A stretch of 64,000 bases of DNA, taken from assembly GCF_013426895.1 (NCBI RefSeq), contig NZ_AP023176.1:930001-994000 (forward strand), written 5' to 3'. Of the stretch, positions 8,516-16,862 are shown in pieces (within the stretch, counting starts at the first letter, position 1; every line of letters begins with the position of its first letter). The DNA comes from Paraburkholderia largidicola (GTDB lineage: Bacteria; Pseudomonadota; Gammaproteobacteria; Burkholderiales; Burkholderiaceae). A program made the position numbers and the translations under genes. The notes under the pieces were generated by a model, which saw only the letters and a program-made list of their open reading frames with translations, was not told the origin of the DNA and ran no database searches.

Positions 8516-9550
8516 ATGAGATTACCCGTCATGAAGGCGCTTTGCGTCGCCGCAGCCGTCCTGAGCATGGGCCTGCATATCGATGCGAATGCGGGGCCTG
8601 TAGCGCATTTCGATTTCATCACGCATGCGCCGGATTCGGATGCATGGTGGAACACCGTCAAGAACGGTATCAAGCAGGCGGATGAAGATTTCAACGTACA
8701 GACCGACTATCGCAACCCGCCGAATGGCGATATCGCCGATATGGTCCAGCTCGTCAATCAGGCGGCGGCGCGCAACTACGACGGCGTGGTGACGACCATC
8801 GCCGACTTCGATCTGCTCAAAGGCTCCGTCTCGCGTCTGAAGGCGAAGAACATTCCGTTCGTCACGGCCAACACGGGCACGGAGAAGCAGAGCGCCGATC
8901 TCGGCGCATTGCTGCATGTGGGACAGCCGGAGTATCTTGCGGGCAAGGAGGCGGGACAGCGCGCCAAGGCCGACGGCATCAAGACGTTCCTGTGCGTGAA
9001 TCACTATGCGACGAACCCGCTGTCGTTCGAGCGTTGCCGTGGGTTTGCCGAAGCGATCGGCGCCGATATGAAAACATCGGTTCTGGACGCGGGCACCGAT
9101 CCGACGGATATCGAATCGAAAGTCAGCGCTTATCTGCGCGCGCATCCGAACACGCAGGCCGTGCTGACCCTTGGGCCCACTTCCGCCGACCCGACCATTC
9201 GCGCCGTCACGAAGATGGGGCTCGCGGGCAAGATCTGGTTCGCGACCTTCGATATTGACTCTGACGTCGCCAAGGGAATCAAGGACGGCACGATCAAGTT
9301 CTGCACCGATCAGCAGCCCTATTTGCAGGGCTATATTCCCGTCGCGATGCTCGCGATCATGCACAAGAATCACAACACGGACGTCGCGCAGGCCCGCAAT
9401 GAACTGGAGAAGGACCCGAAGTTCATCAAGCGGCTGCAGGACTATGGGCTGAAGCCTGTCTACGAGGCGCGCAATATCAGTTCGGGTCCGGGGTTCATCA
9501 CGCCGCAGAACATCGAGAAGGTGTCGACGCTCGCAGGAAAGTACAGATAG
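8516..9550 (+). CDS. Periplasmic sugar-binding protein of an ABC transporter (MocB-like)
   Basis: 344-residue substrate-binding protein of the ribose/rhizopine-binding class (periplasmic binding fold type I). A signal peptide of ~26 residues (LCVAAAVLSMGLHIDANA) precedes the mature domain. Family segments are visible: IKQADEDFNV, the N-lobe VVTTIADFDLL, the hinge TFLCVNHYATNPLSFERCRGF, and DQQPYLQGYIPV, the usual C-lobe D-Q-x-P motif. I prefer the ATG at 8516 over the one at 8504 because GGAGA lies 5 bases before it. No permease or ATPase gene follows (a LysR on the other strand comes next), so it must use transporter subunits encoded elsewhere or serve as a sensor. Confidence 0.88.
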   Translation: MRLPVMKALCVAAAVLSMGLHIDANAGPVAHFDFITHAPDSDAWWNTVKNGIKQADEDFNVQTDYRNPPNGDIADMVQLVNQAAARNYDGVVTTIADFDLLKGSVSRLKAKNIPFVTANTGTEKQSADLGALLHVGQPEYLAGKEAGQRAKADGIKTFLCVNHYATNPLSFERCRGFAEAIGADMKTSVLDAGTDPTDIESKVSAYLRAHPNTQAVLTLGPTSADPTIRAVTKMGLAGKIWFATFDIDSDVAKGIKDGTIKFCTDQQPYLQGYIPVAMLAIMHKNHNTDVAQARNELEKDPKFIKRLQDYGLKPVYEARNISSGPGFITPQNIEKVSTLAGKYR

Positions 9551-9611
9551 GCGCTTTTCGTTTTGCAGGCGTCTCCACCGCCAGCACTTTTCCCACTACG
9601 TTTTGAGTGGG

Positions 9612-9647
9612 CGATACGGGCCAATCAATGGCCCGTATCGTTTATTT
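9612..9647 (+). terminator. Rho-independent terminator of the moc-like operon
   Basis: A perfect 12-bp stem (CGATACGGGCCA at 9612-9623, TGGCCCGTATCG at 9629-9640) with loop ATCAA, followed by TTTATTT. It ends the plus-strand desaturase/Rieske/binding-protein transcript 62 bp after the stop. Confidence 0.88.
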
Positions 9648-9663
9648 ACGGATCAAGTCTGAT

Positions 9664-10605
9664 TTAAACAGGAAAGCCATCCGCAAACCGCTCGCGCAAA
9701 TAGCCGACGAACAGCCCGACCGCACGCGGCACATGCGACGCATAAGGTCGCACGATATAAAGCTGCTCCGCAAACGCCCCCGTCACGCGCCAGTCCGGCA
9801 GCACGACCACCAGCTTGCCCGCCTGCACGGCGGCCTGCGCGGTGAAGTCCGGCACCAGCGCAATGCCCAGGCTTTCGAGCGCCGCGTCGCGCAGCGTCTC
9901 GCTGTTGTTGGCGCAGAACTGTCCGTTGACGGGCAAGGTGACGGGCCGCGTACCCGCCTTTCGCGCCGATTTGCGCTCGAACGACCACATCGGCTCGCCC
10001 GACGAGCGCGGATAGAACAGGCAATCGTGAGAAGCCAGTTCTTCCGGTGACTTCGGCGTGCCGCGCTTTCGCAGATAGGCGCGCGTCGCGACGATCACGG
10101 AATGCGTGTCGCACAGCTTCCACGCGACGTGCGTATCGGGTGGCTCGGCGCTGTGACGGATCGCGAGATCGAAGCCTTCCGTGGCGAGCGATACGAGCCG
10201 GTCCGACACTTCCAGTTGCACCCGGACCGCGGGATTGGCCGCCAGAAACTCGGGCACTTTCGGCACCAGTTGCTGCCGTGCGAACGCGACAGGCGCCGTC
10301 ACGCGCACGAGACCGCGCGGCACGCCCGACAGTTCGCGCACCTGCGCGAAGCTGGCGGCGATCTGCGCATACTGCCCGCGCGTGCTGTCGACGAGCTGCT
10401 GGCCGGCTTCCGTCAGCCGGACGCTGCGGGTCGTGCGCTGCACCAGCGAAATGCCCGCGGCGCGCTCCAGTTCGGAGATGCGCTGGCTCATCGCCGCTTT
10501 GCTCACGCCGAGGCGCGCGGCCGCCGCCGTGTACGTTCCCTGTTCGGCCAGCATGGTGAGCCAGTGCAGATGCGTCCAGAGTTCTTCGATATTTTGCGTA
10601 TCCAT
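9664..10605 (-). CDS. LysR-family transcriptional regulator
   Basis: 313-residue regulator. The HTH is at residues ~10-65 ([20 protein letters not shown], then [16 protein letters not shown] and the wing [12 protein letters not shown]); the effector domain is of the CrgA type ([34 protein letters not shown]). The frame is open upstream to 10698, but the ATG at 10605 gives the usual N-terminus. It is divergent from mmsA with a palindrome in between (10628-10645), so it is a likely regulator of mmsA or of itself. Confidence 0.9.
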   Translation of the reverse strand: MDTQNIEELWTHLHWLTMLAEQGTYTAAAARLGVSKAAMSQRISELERAAGISLVQRTTRSVRLTEAGQQLVDSTRGQYAQIAASFAQVRELSGVPRGLVRVTAPVAFARQQLVPKVPEFLAANPAVRVQLEVSDRLVSLATEGFDLAIRHSAEPPDTHVAWKLCDTHSVIVATRAYLRKRGTPKSPEELASHDCLFYPRSSGEPMWSFERKSARKAGTRPVTLPVNGQFCANNSETLRDAALESLGIALVPDFTAQAAVQAGKLVVVLPDWRVTGAFAEQLYIVRPYASHVPRAVGLFVGYLRERFADGFPV

Positions 10606-10627
10606 ACACTCATTGTTCACGATGGAA

Positions 10628-10645
10628 AACATTGATTTCAATGTT
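10628..10645. promoter_or_regulatory. Palindromic operator candidate between LysR and mmsA
   Basis: Perfect 18-base inverted repeat AACATTGA-TT-TCAATGTT, 23 bp upstream of the LysR start and 68 bp upstream of mmsA. It contains the ATTG-N-CAAT symmetry typical of LysR boxes. Binding by the adjacent regulator is inferred. Confidence 0.55.
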
Positions 10646-10712
10646 AGCCTCTTTCCAGCGTGTCCGCACCTTCCTACACTGCATCTCAAGCCAATCACGA
10701 AGGAGCCGAGAC

Positions 10713-12224
10713 ATGCAAGCCTATACCGACAGCGCAGACGTGGGACATTTCATTCACGGGGAACGTGTCAGCGGAACGGGAAGCCGTAGCCAGGCCGTGT
10801 TCAATCCGGCCACGGGTGCCCGGGCCCGCAAGCTGCTGCTCGGCGAGGCTGCCGATGTCGATGCCGCCGTCGCGAGCGCGAAGGCGGCGTTTCCGAAGTG
10901 GGCCGACACGCCGCCCATCAGGCGCGCACGCGTGATGCTGCGTTTTCTCGAACTGATGAACCGTCACCACGACGAACTCGCGGCCATCATCACGGCCGAG
11001 CACGGCAAGGTGTTTTCCGATGCGCAAGGCGAAGTTGCGCGCGGCATCGACGTGATCGAATTTGCGTGCGGCATTCCGCAACTGCTCAAGGGCGACTACA
11101 CGGAACAGGTGTCGACGGGTATCGACAACTGGACGATGCGTCAGCCGCTGGGCGTCGTCGCGGGCATCACGCCGTTCAACTTCCCGTGCATGGTGCCGTG
11201 CTGGATGTTCCCCGTCGCGATCGCGGCCGGCAATACGTTCATTCTCAAGCCGAGCGAACGTGACCCGTCGGCGGCGCTGTTCATGGCGGGACTGTTGAAA
11301 GAGGCTGGCTTGCCCGACGGCGTGTTCAACGTCGTGCAGGGCGACAAGGTCGTCGTGGATGCACTGCTCACGCATCCGGACGTGAAGGCCGTGAGCTTCG
11401 TCGGCTCGACGCCGATTGCGAACTACATCTACGAAACGGGCGCGAAGCACGGCAAGCGCGTGCAGGCGCTGGGCGGCGCGAAGAACCATATGGTGGTGAT
11501 GCCCGACGCCGATCTCGACAAGGCCGTCGATGCGCTGATCGGCGCGGGCTACGGTTCGGCAGGCGAGCGCTGCATGGCGATCTCGGTGGCGCTGCTGGTC
11601 GGCGACGTGGCCGACAAGATCGTGCCGCGACTCGCCGAGCGCGCCCGCAGCCTGATCGTGAAGAACGGCATGGAGCCGGATGCGGAAATGGGCCCGATCG
11701 TCACGCGGCAGGCGCTGGAGCGGATCGAAGGCTATATCGCCGAGGGCGTGAAGGAAGGCGCGACGCTGGTCGTCGACGGCCGCGGGCTGAAGGTGGCGGG
11801 TCATGAAGACGGCTTCTTCACGGGCGGTACGCTGTTCGACAACGTGACGCCGGAAATGCGCATCTACAAGGAAGAGATTTTCGGGCCGGTGCTCGCTTGC
11901 GTGCGCGTGAAGGACTTCACGGAAGCCGTCGAACTGATCAACGCGCACGAATTCGGTAACGGCGTGGCGTGCTTCACGAGCGACGGCCATGTTGCGCGCG
12001 AATTCGGCCGCCGCATCGAGGTCGGCATGGTCGGTATCAATGTGCCGATTCCGGTGCCGATGGCATGGCATGGCTTCGGCGGCTGGAAGCGCAGCCTGTT
12101 CGGCGACACGCATGCCTACGGCGAAGAAGGCGTGCGTTTCTATACGAAGCAGAAGTCGATCATGCAGCGCTGGTCGGAGAGTATCGAGAAGGGCGCTGAA
12201 TTCGCGATGCCGACCGCGAAGTAA
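10713..12224 (+). CDS. mmsA: CoA-acylating methylmalonate-semialdehyde dehydrogenase
   Basis: 503-residue aldehyde dehydrogenase converting methylmalonate semialdehyde to propionyl-CoA (or malonate semialdehyde to acetyl-CoA) with NAD+ and CoA, the last step of valine and myo-inositol breakdown. Diagnostic features: [29 protein letters not shown] for NAD binding, [15 protein letters not shown], and catalytic Cys in AGERCMA. This subfamily lacks the general-base Glu of hydrolytic ALDHs, consistent with GGAKNH here. The ATG at 10713 has AAGGAG upstream. The nearby moc-like genes make an inositol-derivative pathway plausible, although mmsA is transcribed alone between the divergent LysR and a terminator. 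Confidence 0.94.
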   Translation: MQAYTDSADVGHFIHGERVSGTGSRSQAVFNPATGARARKLLLGEAADVDAAVASAKAAFPKWADTPPIRRARVMLRFLELMNRHHDELAAIITAEHGKVFSDAQGEVARGIDVIEFACGIPQLLKGDYTEQVSTGIDNWTMRQPLGVVAGITPFNFPCMVPCWMFPVAIAAGNTFILKPSERDPSAALFMAGLLKEAGLPDGVFNVVQGDKVVVDALLTHPDVKAVSFVGSTPIANYIYETGAKHGKRVQALGGAKNHMVVMPDADLDKAVDALIGAGYGSAGERCMAISVALLVGDVADKIVPRLAERARSLIVKNGMEPDAEMGPIVTRQALERIEGYIAEGVKEGATLVVDGRGLKVAGHEDGFFTGGTLFDNVTPEMRIYKEEIFGPVLACVRVKDFTEAVELINAHEFGNGVACFTSDGHVAREFGRRIEVGMVGINVPIPVPMAWHGFGGWKRSLFGDTHAYGEEGVRFYTKQKSIMQRWSESIEKGAEFAMPTAK

Positions 12225-12246
12225 CACGCTTTAAACCCTATCAGGT

Positions 12247-12271
12247 ACAGCCCTTTCTGAAGGGCTGTTTT
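12247..12271 (+). terminator. Rho-independent terminator after mmsA
   Basis: Perfect 9-bp stem ACAGCCCTT / AAGGGCTGT with loop TCTG, ending in TTTT, 22 bp after the mmsA stop. Confidence 0.88.
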
Positions 12272-12458
12272 CATTTGTGCGCTTTGATCTGATGTTTGAC
12301 GATACAGTCAATCGAACCGATAGCACGCATTGTTCCCGATTTGAAAACTGTGAATTCTGCGCAGCCCCGTTGATGATTGCGTCAGGAGGTTTACCCTACG
12401 TTCATAGGCCGACGTTTTCAATTTCGACGTCGCGACAGGCTCTACTGAGGATCAGGCA

Positions 12459-12656
12459 ATGAAGCGCGAATCTTTGAACTTCCGGAATATCGACGACCAT
12501 AGCGGCGCAGGCGTACGCACGCGGCTTGAAGTGGTATCGAGCGAACACGCGCAAGCCGCTGCTGTGCCGCGCAACTGGGCATGGGCGCATTTCAGCGATT
12601 CATACGACTGGATGGACTCGCATAGCCCGGCTGGCGTGACGGAGTTGCTGGACTGA
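12459..12656 (+). CDS. Small hypothetical protein (65 aa)
   Basis: Short frame MKRESLNFRNIDDHSGAGVR... with GAGG 8 bases before the ATG. The composition is acidic/aromatic toward the end (WAWAHFSDSYDWMD), with no signal peptide or membrane segment. No family is recognised. A 91-residue frame on the opposite strand (12452-12727) is an alternative, but its ribosome site is poorer. The GC-neutral flanks suggest a genuine intergenic context, so this call is tentative. Confidence 0.35.
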   Translation: MKRESLNFRNIDDHSGAGVRTRLEVVSSEHAQAAAVPRNWAWAHFSDSYDWMDSHSPAGVTELLD

Positions 12657-12695
12657 ATGCGTATTGCGAATTGCCGTTCAAATTCGCAATAGCGT

Positions 12696-12728
12696 ATTGC
12701 AGGCCGCGGTAAATGCGCGGCCTGCAAT
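12696..12728. terminator. Hairpin between convergent genes, possible bidirectional terminator
   Basis: Perfect 13-bp stem (ATTGCAGGCCGCG / CGCGGCCTGCAAT) with a 7-base loop, 20 bp from the end of ohr. There is no clear T-run on either side, so it may be a processing or Rho-assisted end point of the long minus-strand operon rather than a canonical terminator. Confidence 0.5.
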
Positions 12729-12748
12729 GTAAAGCATGAATGGATGTG

Positions 12749-13174
12749 TCAGACGAGCGTGAGTTTCACGTCGATGTTATTGCGCGTCGCATTCGAATAC
12801 GGGCACACGATGTGAGCCTTGTTGACCAGATCCTGCGCAGCATCTTTCTCCATACCCGGCAATGATATTTTCATCTCGACTTCGATGCCGAACCCATTCG
12901 GAATCGGCCCGATTCCGACGCTGCTGTCGATTGACGCATCTGCGGGCATTGCGATCTTGTCGCGTGCGGCAACGAATTTCATCGCACCGATAAAGCATGC
13001 GCTGTAACCGGCGGCAAACAGCTGTTCCGGGTTCGCGCCTTCACCGCCTTTTCCACCCAGTTCCTTCGGCGTGGTGAGCTTGAAATCAAGGTTCGCTTCG
13101 GGCACCGTCGCGCGGCCGTCGCGGCCTCCCGTCGCGGTTGCGTGTGCAGTGTAAAGCGCCTTTTCTAGCGACAT
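12749..13174 (-). CDS. ohr: Organic hydroperoxide resistance protein
   Basis: 141-residue thiol peroxidase of the Ohr/OsmC fold that reduces organic hydroperoxides, using lipoylated proteins as reductant in known members. The two catalytic cysteines are present in [12 protein letters not shown] (~residue 60) and [12 protein letters not shown] (~residue 124); the Arg and Glu of the active site lie in GGRDGRA and NPEQLFAAG. It starts at 13174 behind a strong AAGGAGAT site. It is 48 bp downstream of a tautomerase gene and may be the last gene of the transcript that begins with the Cys-rich precursor at 17137. Confidence 0.95.
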   Translation of the reverse strand: MSLEKALYTAHATATGGRDGRATVPEANLDFKLTTPKELGGKGGEGANPEQLFAAGYSACFIGAMKFVAARDKIAMPADASIDSSVGIGPIPNGFGIEVEMKISLPGMEKDAAQDLVNKAHIVCPYSNATRNNIDVKLTLV

Positions 13175-13222
13175 GGCTATCTCCTTCGTTGAAGTCCTAC
13201 GTGGCGTTGGAAGACTGCAGGG

Positions 13223-13459
13223 TCAGGCTGATTTCGCTGCTTTGAGCTTTCGATATTCGAGGGCGGGCAGACCGCCCCAGCCCCAATTGTCCGTCGGCAC
13301 TTCCTCGATCACGACGAAGGTCGATTCGAGCGGCTTGTTCAGCACGTCGAGCAACACCTGGCTCACGCCCTTGATGAGTTGCGCCTTTTCTTCGGCCGTC
13401 ACGCAATCCGCACCGGGTTTCGTCCCTTCACGCGTTACCTGAATTGTGACAATCGGCAT
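13223..13459 (-). CDS. 4-oxalocrotonate tautomerase-family protein
   Basis: 78-residue tautomerase. After removal of Met the N-terminal Pro1 (PIVTIQVTREG), the catalytic base of this family, is exposed. The core beta-alpha-beta unit follows, with family segments LIKGVSQVLLDVLNKP and TFVVIEEVPTDNWGWGG. The size fits the small cytosolic homo-hexameric enzymes. GGGGAG precedes the ATG. It lies between bufC and ohr on the same strand (gaps 62 and 48 bp), so it is probably expressed with stress genes and not with an aromatic degradation operon. The substrate is unknown. Confidence 0.88.
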   Translation of the reverse strand: MPIVTIQVTREGTKPGADCVTAEEKAQLIKGVSQVLLDVLNKPLESTFVVIEEVPTDNWGWGGLPALEYRKLKAAKSA

Positions 13460-13490
13460 CTCGCTCCCCTCGATCGTAGTTGAGGAACAG

Positions 13491-13516
13491 GGCGTGCGCT
13501 AGCGGCGTGCGCTAGC
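13491..13516. repeat. Two tandem copies of a 13-bp repeat
   Basis: GGCGTGCGCTAGC occurs twice head to tail (13491-13503 and 13504-13516) in the 62-bp gap between the tautomerase and bufC genes. It is probably a slipped-strand duplication; no function is evident. Confidence 0.6.
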
Positions 13517-13521
13517 GACAG

Positions 13522-14274
13522 TCAGATGCTCTCCACGCCCACGATGAGTTCGCTGCCCAGCCATCCCGCCAGCAGCGCACCCGCTTTCGCCACGCCGTCC
13601 GCGTCACCCAGACGCTCGACGAGCAGATCGCATAGTGTTGCAAAGCTTTCATTTTCCTGCAGATGAAGGAACGCTTCGTACTCGGCGGCATCGACGCGCT
13701 TGAGGCACGATACGAACTGCCGCCGCCAGACGATCAGACCGCCCGGCGCGTCGAGCATTTCGCTTTCGGGCGCCTCGGCATCGTTGGATAGCGCCGACCA
13801 GATGCTGTCCGCATTCGTCGTGGCGGGGCGATGCCTGAGCGACGGCGCGAAGCGCAAGCGGGCGGCGTCCCAGTCGACGGACGCGAGGGTGTTGAGCGGC
13901 AGCGGCGGCGCGTCATGCGCGACGAAGGCTTCGGCCAGCGCATTCTCGATCCAGGCGAGTTCGTGCACGTCGGGGTTATGTGGGAACAGCACGCCGAGCG
14001 TGTCGCCGAAACCGTATGCGTAGGCGTCGAGCGTCCACGCGTGCGGTGGATGATGGTTGATGTGCATGACGGCCGCGTGAAGGAACGCGCCCTCGCCAAG
14101 CAACGTCCGTACCTGTGGAAACGAATGCTCGAGGCATTCGATCAGTTGCCCGCGATAGTTGTTCTGATACACGGACAGGCCGCGTGATGCATCGCCGCCG
14201 ACGCGCCGGGCGGCTTCATCCGATGCATCCGTGAGCCACGAGCGGAAGTCCTGTTGCCACGCAGCGAGTGTCAT
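13522..14274 (-). CDS. bufC: DUF2063 / HvfC-BufC family partner protein
   Basis: 250-residue protein of the DUF2063 family. These proteins pair with DUF692 (MNIO) enzymes and are thought to present the precursor peptide to the enzyme. Recognisable N-terminal block: QQDFRSWLTDASD, then GLSVYQNNYRGQLIECLEHSFPQV, typical of DUF2063, followed by HINHHPPHAWTLDAYAYGF. The ATG at 14274 overlaps the DUF692 stop as ATGA, so enzyme and partner are translationally coupled as in other buf and mbn-like loci. The name follows the bufferin system; biochemical function here is inferred from the family. Confidence 0.85.
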   Translation of the reverse strand: MTLAAWQQDFRSWLTDASDEAARRVGGDASRGLSVYQNNYRGQLIECLEHSFPQVRTLLGEGAFLHAAVMHINHHPPHAWTLDAYAYGFGDTLGVLFPHNPDVHELAWIENALAEAFVAHDAPPLPLNTLASVDWDAARLRFAPSLRHRPATTNADSIWSALSNDAEAPESEMLDAPGGLIVWRRQFVSCLKRVDAAEYEAFLHLQENESFATLCDLLVERLGDADGVAKAGALLAGWLGSELIVGVESI

Positions 14275-15134
14275 GCGGCCTCCGCGATACGCGTGTCCTG
14301 TGGGACTTGTTGCGCATGCGCGCCGAGCTTGCGCGCAATCCACAGTTCCCGCAGCAGTTCTTTCAGGGGCGGCACGTTGCCGTCCCGCTCGATCATCGTC
14401 GCGACGGGGCCGAGCCGCGCCATCGCGTTCTCGTAGAGTGCCCAGACTTCATCGCACACGGGGCTATCGTGCGTATCGATCAGAAGATCGCGGCCTTGCG
14501 AGTGTCCTGCGAGATGGACCTGATGCACGCGATCGACAGGCAATCCGTCGAGATAGGCGAGCGCATCGAAACCGTGATTGGTCGCGCTCACAAAGATATT
14601 GTTCACGTCGAGCAGCAGCCCACAGCCGGTGCGCGTCGACATGGCGGAAATGAATTCCCACTCCGTCATCGTCGCGCCGTCGAACGCGAGGTAACTGGAC
14701 GGATTCTCGAACAGCATCTGGCGGCCCAGCGCATTCTGTGCGATGTCGATATTCGCGCACACGGTATCGAGCGCTTCGTCGGTATAGGGAATGGGTAACA
14801 GGTCATGCGAATTGAAGCGGCCGATACGCGACCAGCTCAGATGATCGGACACGAACAGCGGCTCGATCTCGTCGACGAGCGACTTCAGGCGGCGCAGATA
14901 ATCGCGGTCGATGCCATCCGCCGAGCCGATCGACATCGACACGCCATGCAGCACGACGGGATGCTTCTCGCGCACGCGCCGCAGAATGTCGCGCGGTTGG
15001 CCGCCTTCGACCATGAAGTTTTCGGAAATGACTTCGACGAAATCGATGGGAACATCCGTTTCCAGGAAGTCGCGATAGTGTTCCTTGCGCAGGCCAAGGC
15101 CATAGCCTGCAAAACGCGGATTGGGTGAGAGCAT
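14271..15134 (-). CDS. bufB: DUF692 multinuclear iron oxidase (MNIO), RiPP-modifying enzyme
   Basis: 287-residue TIM-barrel enzyme of the DUF692/MbnB family. Iron-ligand-bearing motifs of the family are all visible: FVEVISENFM, VVLHGVSMSIG, LFVSDHLSW, LLPIPYTDEAL, LFENPSSYLAF, LLLDVNNIFVSATNHG, VHQVHLAGHSQ and IDTHDSPV. MNIO enzymes use two or three irons and O2 to convert Cys residues of a precursor peptide into heterocycles (oxazolone/thioamide in methanobactin, 5-thiooxazole in bufferins). Here the upstream gene encodes a Cys-rich secreted peptide and the downstream overlapping gene the DUF2063 partner, so the enzyme, partner and substrate are all present. The start at 15134 lacks a strong ribosome site. 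Confidence 0.92.
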   Translation of the reverse strand: MLSPNPRFAGYGLGLRKEHYRDFLETDVPIDFVEVISENFMVEGGQPRDILRRVREKHPVVLHGVSMSIGSADGIDRDYLRRLKSLVDEIEPLFVSDHLSWSRIGRFNSHDLLPIPYTDEALDTVCANIDIAQNALGRQMLFENPSSYLAFDGATMTEWEFISAMSTRTGCGLLLDVNNIFVSATNHGFDALAYLDGLPVDRVHQVHLAGHSQGRDLLIDTHDSPVCDEVWALYENAMARLGPVATMIERDGNVPPLKELLRELWIARKLGAHAQQVPQDTRIAEAA

Positions 15135-15171
15135 GAGGCGTACCCGGCTGCGGAGTGTCGGTGAATGGACT

Positions 15172-15195
15172 GGCCCGGCGACGCATAGCCGGGCC
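15172..15195 (-). promoter_or_regulatory. Hairpin between precursor gene and bufB
   Basis: 8-bp perfect stem GGCCCGGC / GCCGGGCC with an 8-base loop, 15 bp past the precursor stop and 38 bp before bufB, without a T-run. It is well placed to protect or partially terminate the message so that the precursor is made in excess over the enzymes. Confidence 0.55.
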
Positions 15196-15209
15196 GGTGC
15201 TGGCGTGAC

Positions 15210-15479
15210 TTACTTCGGCTCGGTCAGCGTGCCGCCCAGCGACAGGCATTCGCTCGGCGTCTTCACGACCACGCCCTTGCCCTTGCAGGTGTTGAGGCCC
15301 TTGCAGTCGTTGTGAGCCGTCGCGCACAGCGCCTGGCCCTTGCACGCGTTGACGCCGTAGCAGCGGCCGGGTTGTTCGCCCGTAGCGGCGCTCGCCGAGG
15401 TCGCGACGGTTGCCGATGCGATGGCGAGGAGGGCTGCAGCTGCAGCGAAGCTGACGCGGGATTTGACGTTGCTGTTCAT
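15210..15479 (-). CDS. Cys-rich secreted precursor peptide (bufferin-like, CKG-repeat type)
   Basis: 89-residue protein. A Sec signal peptide (residues 1-32, ending SASA-A) is followed by a short mature region with six cysteines at about 40, 46, 52, 59, 65 and 78. The first five lie in a repeating pattern: CYGVNACKG, CATAHNDCKG, NTCKGKG. Such short CKGxN peptides occur next to DUF692/DUF2063 genes and are the presumed substrates of the MNIO enzyme, giving a periplasmic metal (probably copper) binding RiPP. It is not the EGKCG-motif bufferin and not DUF2282. GGAG lies 5 bases before the ATG at 15479. The gene is immediately upstream of bufB, after a hairpin. Confidence 0.86.
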   Translation of the reverse strand: MNSNVKSRVSFAAAAALLAIASATVATSASAATGEQPGRCYGVNACKGQALCATAHNDCKGLNTCKGKGVVVKTPSECLSLGGTLTEPK

Positions 15480-15527
15480 GGTTGCTCCATGGTGGGTTGA
15501 GTGAAATGCGATTGGAAAATGGCGCGC

Positions 15528-16292
15528 TTATTTCGCGCGCAGCGCGGCTTCTTCGATGACCTTCGCGACCGCTTCAGGCTGCGAAATCTCGATGGCGTGG
15601 CTGGCCTTCACTTCCGTGACCTTCGAGCCGGCGCGCTTGTACATCCAGCGTTGCAGGTCCGGGTTGATCACGCGGTCGTCGGTGGCGACGATGCCGTAGG
15701 TCGGCTTGTCGTGCCATGCGACCGTGTACGGCGCCGAGGCAAAGTCGGCGACGGTGGCGGGCACTTGCGAAACGGCCATGAAGTCGGTGCGGTTCGACAC
15801 GAGATCGCCGGCGTAGTCGGCACCGAACTTGGCGGGGTCGAAATAGTAGTGACCGTCGATGGTCTTCTGCACGCCGTCCGTGAGCTTCGGCATCGAGCCT
15901 GCCAGCTGGTTCACGCTTTCGCCGACATCGGGCTGAAACGCGGCGACATAGACCAGCGCCTTCACCTTGGGACGCGCGCCCGCTTCCGTGATGACGCTGC
16001 CGCCGTAGCCATGGCCGACGAGCACCACGGGGCCCGTCTGTCCGATGACGGCGTTGTTGGTGGCGGCGACGTCTTCTTCGAGCGTCGTCATCGGTTGCTG
16101 GACGATGCGGACGTTGTAGCCCTTATGAATCAGGATGTCGTGCACCGCGCGCCAGCCGGAGCCGTCGGTGAATGCACCGTGAACGATCACGATGTTCTTC
16201 ACGCCTGCCGGTGCGTCCGGCGTTGCGGCGAATGCCGCGCCAGTAGCGGCGAGCGCTGCTGCGGCGAGGGTCAAAGTCGAAAGAATGCGCAT
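15528..16292 (-). CDS. Secreted alpha/beta hydrolase-fold protein with a missing nucleophile
   Basis: 254-residue protein with a signal peptide (residues 1-22, AAFA-ATPDAP) and an alpha/beta-hydrolase fold of the pyrethroid/salicylate-esterase-like class (IVIVHGAFTDGSGW, then VAAFQPDVGESV, and a late SHAIEISQP carrying the usual His). The nucleophile elbow should read GHSYGG but is GHGYGG: the codon is GGC (Gly) in VVLVGHGYGGSVI. The acid and His positions look intact, so this may be a binding or scaffold protein, or may act by another route. It sits inside the buf cluster, 48 bp before the CKG precursor gene and 60 bp after doxX, so it is probably exported and expressed with the RiPP. Confidence 0.85.
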   Translation of the reverse strand: MRILSTLTLAAAALAATGAAFAATPDAPAGVKNIVIVHGAFTDGSGWRAVHDILIHKGYNVRIVQQPMTTLEEDVAATNNAVIGQTGPVVLVGHGYGGSVITEAGARPKVKALVYVAAFQPDVGESVNQLAGSMPKLTDGVQKTIDGHYYFDPAKFGADYAGDLVSNRTDFMAVSQVPATVADFASAPYTVAWHDKPTYGIVATDDRVINPDLQRWMYKRAGSKVTEVKASHAIEISQPEAVAKVIEEAALRAK

Positions 16293-16352
16293 AGTGTTTT
16301 TGAGTGGAGGCCACGCGGGCCGTGTTGTTGATAGCGGATGACGAGGGTTCGG

Positions 16353-16862
16353 TCAGTCCGCGGTGCGCGAGCGGCCCAGCAGATGATCGAATGACCATTT
16401 GCCTGCGCCATGCGCGATCAGCGGAAGAAGCAGACCCGCCCAGGTGAGATGGGTCGGCCAGGCGTCCGGATAGACGAAGATTTCGATCACGGCCGTCATG
16501 CCCAGCAGCACGAGCGCGGCGGAACGCGTGAACAGTCCGAGCACGAGCAGGATCGGGCACAGATGCTCTGCATACGTGGCGAGGTGCGCGGCCAGTTCCG
16601 GCGGAATCAGCGGCAATGCGTACTCCGAGCTGAACAGGGCGTACGTCGACGGCTTGATCGTCAGCAGGCCCGTTACTTTCGTGCGTCCCGACAGAAAGAA
16701 GGTCGCCGCGATACCGAAGCGCGCCACCAGCAACAGCATCGAAGGCGAAAGCGCACGCGACAGGCGTTCGGTGACGGCTGCGCGGAGTGTCGCCACGCCG
16801 CCCTGTTTCGCAAGGGACGAGCGGGCAACGCGCGCGTCACGGGTCTGGGAATGCAGCATCAT
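16353..16862 (-). CDS. DoxX-family membrane protein
   Basis: 169-residue inner-membrane protein of the DoxX/DoxD family with about four hydrophobic helices ([68 protein letters not shown]). DoxX members accompany DUF692/DUF2063 genes very often and are thought to play a quinone-linked redox or membrane role. The first of two adjacent ATGs (16862) overlaps the precursor stop as ATGA (16859-16862), coupling it to the first precursor gene. A ~35-residue Arg/Ser-rich stretch precedes the first helix. Confidence 0.85.
   Translation of the reverse strand: MMLHSQTRDARVARSSLAKQGGVATLRAAVTERLSRALSPSMLLLVARFGIAATFFLSGRTKVTGLLTIKPSTYALFSSEYALPLIPPELAAHLATYAEHLCPILLVLGLFTRSAALVLLGMTAVIEIFVYPDAWPTHLTWAGLLLPLIAHGAGKWSFDHLLGRSRTAD

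Noticed and set aside
12382..12400. Ribosome-site-like TCAGGAGGTTTACC
   Set aside because: No start codon follows at a usable distance in a frame of credible length.
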